From: Puia dinghuensis
GTDB taxonomy: Bacteria > Bacteroidota > Bacteroidia > Chitinophagales > Chitinophagaceae
DNA length: 6,300 nucleotides
Assembly: GCA_026224995.1 (NCBI GenBank)
Contig: JAMFRX010000284.1
Location: 1-6,300, forward strand
Reading direction: 5' to 3'
The notes beneath the pieces are model-generated. The model ran no database searches, was not told the DNA's origin, and saw only the letters and a list, made by a program, of their open reading frames with translations. The translations under genes and the position numbers were made by a program. Positions 5,935 through 6,300 of this stretch are shown one piece after another. Numbering within the stretch: the first letter of the stretch is position 1; each line of letters begins with the position of its first letter.

Positions 5935-6300
5935 CACGGCTGAAAGGCCCAAAGATCGAACACCGGTCCATTCGCACCCGTTCCCAAACCCATGAACCCC
6001 TGGCTTGTTCCCGACCAGCTTAACGCCCCCGTCCGCACTCCCCCGGGGAAATCAGCTTTCTTTGCCCAGTTGTCCGACCCGGGCTCATATTGCCAGCAGT
6101 CCGCTACGCTTTGTCCAAGCGATGTCGTCCCGGTACTGATGAATCCCTGGCTACCCACCGAAAAAGCCACCGCCTGAGAACGCGCGCCCCCGGCGAAATC
6201 CGCTTTTTTTGTCCAGCTGTCCGCCACAGGATCATAGCGATAAAAATCCGCCGTCACATCGGAAGCCTCCGTGCCGCTCGCACCCGTACCGACATATGCA
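5934..6300 (-). CDS. Kelch-repeat beta-propeller protein, C-terminal part (5' partial)
   Basis: The frame is open to the window edge on the minus strand, so the start lies beyond 6300; 121 C-terminal residues are visible. They form tandem Kelch motifs. A partial unit (AYVGTGASG, then DFYRYDP) leads into a full unit with SWTKKADFAGGARSQA and GFISTG. A second full unit follows with DCWQYEP, NWAKKADFPGGVRTGA and GFMGLG, and the protein ends with DLWAFQP. The spacing between the D-x-W/Y-x-Y/F starts is 49 and then 48 residues. Each unit is one four-stranded propeller blade; the short terminal piece probably supplies a closing strand. Such proteins in Bacteroidota are usually exported and serve binding or structural roles; no enzyme residues are visible here. 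No C-terminal type IX sorting domain follows. The GTG at 6257 is internal to a blade and is not the real start. Confidence 0.88.
   Translation of the reverse strand, partial: AYVGTGASGTEASDVTADFYRYDPVADSWTKKADFAGGARSQAVAFSVGSQGFISTGTTSLGQSVADCWQYEPGSDNWAKKADFPGGVRTGALSWSGTSQGFMGLGTGANGPVFDLWAFQP
5937..6248 (-). repeat. Kelch-encoding tandem repeat (units of 147 and 144 bp)
   Basis: Unit A occupies 6102-6248, unit B 5958-6101, and a truncated final unit 5937-5957. Similarity is visible in the DNA as well as in the protein: on the plus strand the stretches starting at 6048 and 6195 (GAAATCAGCTTTCTTTG against GAAATCCGCTTTTTTTG) are nearly the same and exactly 147 bp apart. This suggests fairly recent blade duplication or gene conversion, although Kelch motifs are constrained in sequence anyway. 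Confidence 0.7.

Overview
The window looks like chromosomal DNA from a GC-rich member of the Bacteroidota, probably near Chitinophagaceae; the family placement is inference. Supporting signs are: no Shine-Dalgarno sequence before the internal starts; predicted signal peptides ending Ala-X-Ala followed by Gln in three secreted proteins (the Bacteroidota 'Q-rule'); a perfect match to the Bacteroidota -7 promoter element TAnnTTTG; and Kelch and GH13 proteins of types common in that phylum. Coding density is high and no gene is visibly frameshifted.

Layout. Positions 1-1566 (+) hold a tightly packed unit: the C-terminal part of an ArsR-type repressor, cut by the window edge; an AHSA1-type SRPBCC protein overlapping it by 44 bp; and a secreted alpha/beta hydrolase joined to the SRPBCC gene by an ATGA stop/start overlap. 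A perfect 11-bp inverted repeat fills most of the 32-bp gap to an exported GH13 alpha-amylase-family enzyme (1599-2921, +). A short convergent gap with a small GC-rich hairpin follows. Next come a secreted nucleotide pyrophosphatase/phosphodiesterase-type enzyme (2966-4219, -) and, divergent from it across a 70-bp promoter region, a secreted beta-lactamase-fold serine hydrolase (4290-5831, +). Another convergent gap (5832-5933) consists mostly of a degenerate 12-bp tandem repeat. The last 367 bases hold the C-terminal end of a Kelch beta-propeller protein (5934 to beyond 6300, -). No stretch of 300 bases lacks a gene.

Function. The first three genes look co-transcribed, and a self-regulating ArsR switch is plausible, but the inducing signal cannot be read from the sequence. 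The other enzymes are independent exported hydrolases: alpha-glucan, phosphodiester or pyrophosphate bonds, and an unknown ester or amide. No tRNA, rRNA, CRISPR array, insertion sequence or known riboswitch was seen. I found no convincing new multi-gene system. The most unusual features are non-coding: the inverted repeat touching the amylase start codon and the 12-bp repeat tract.
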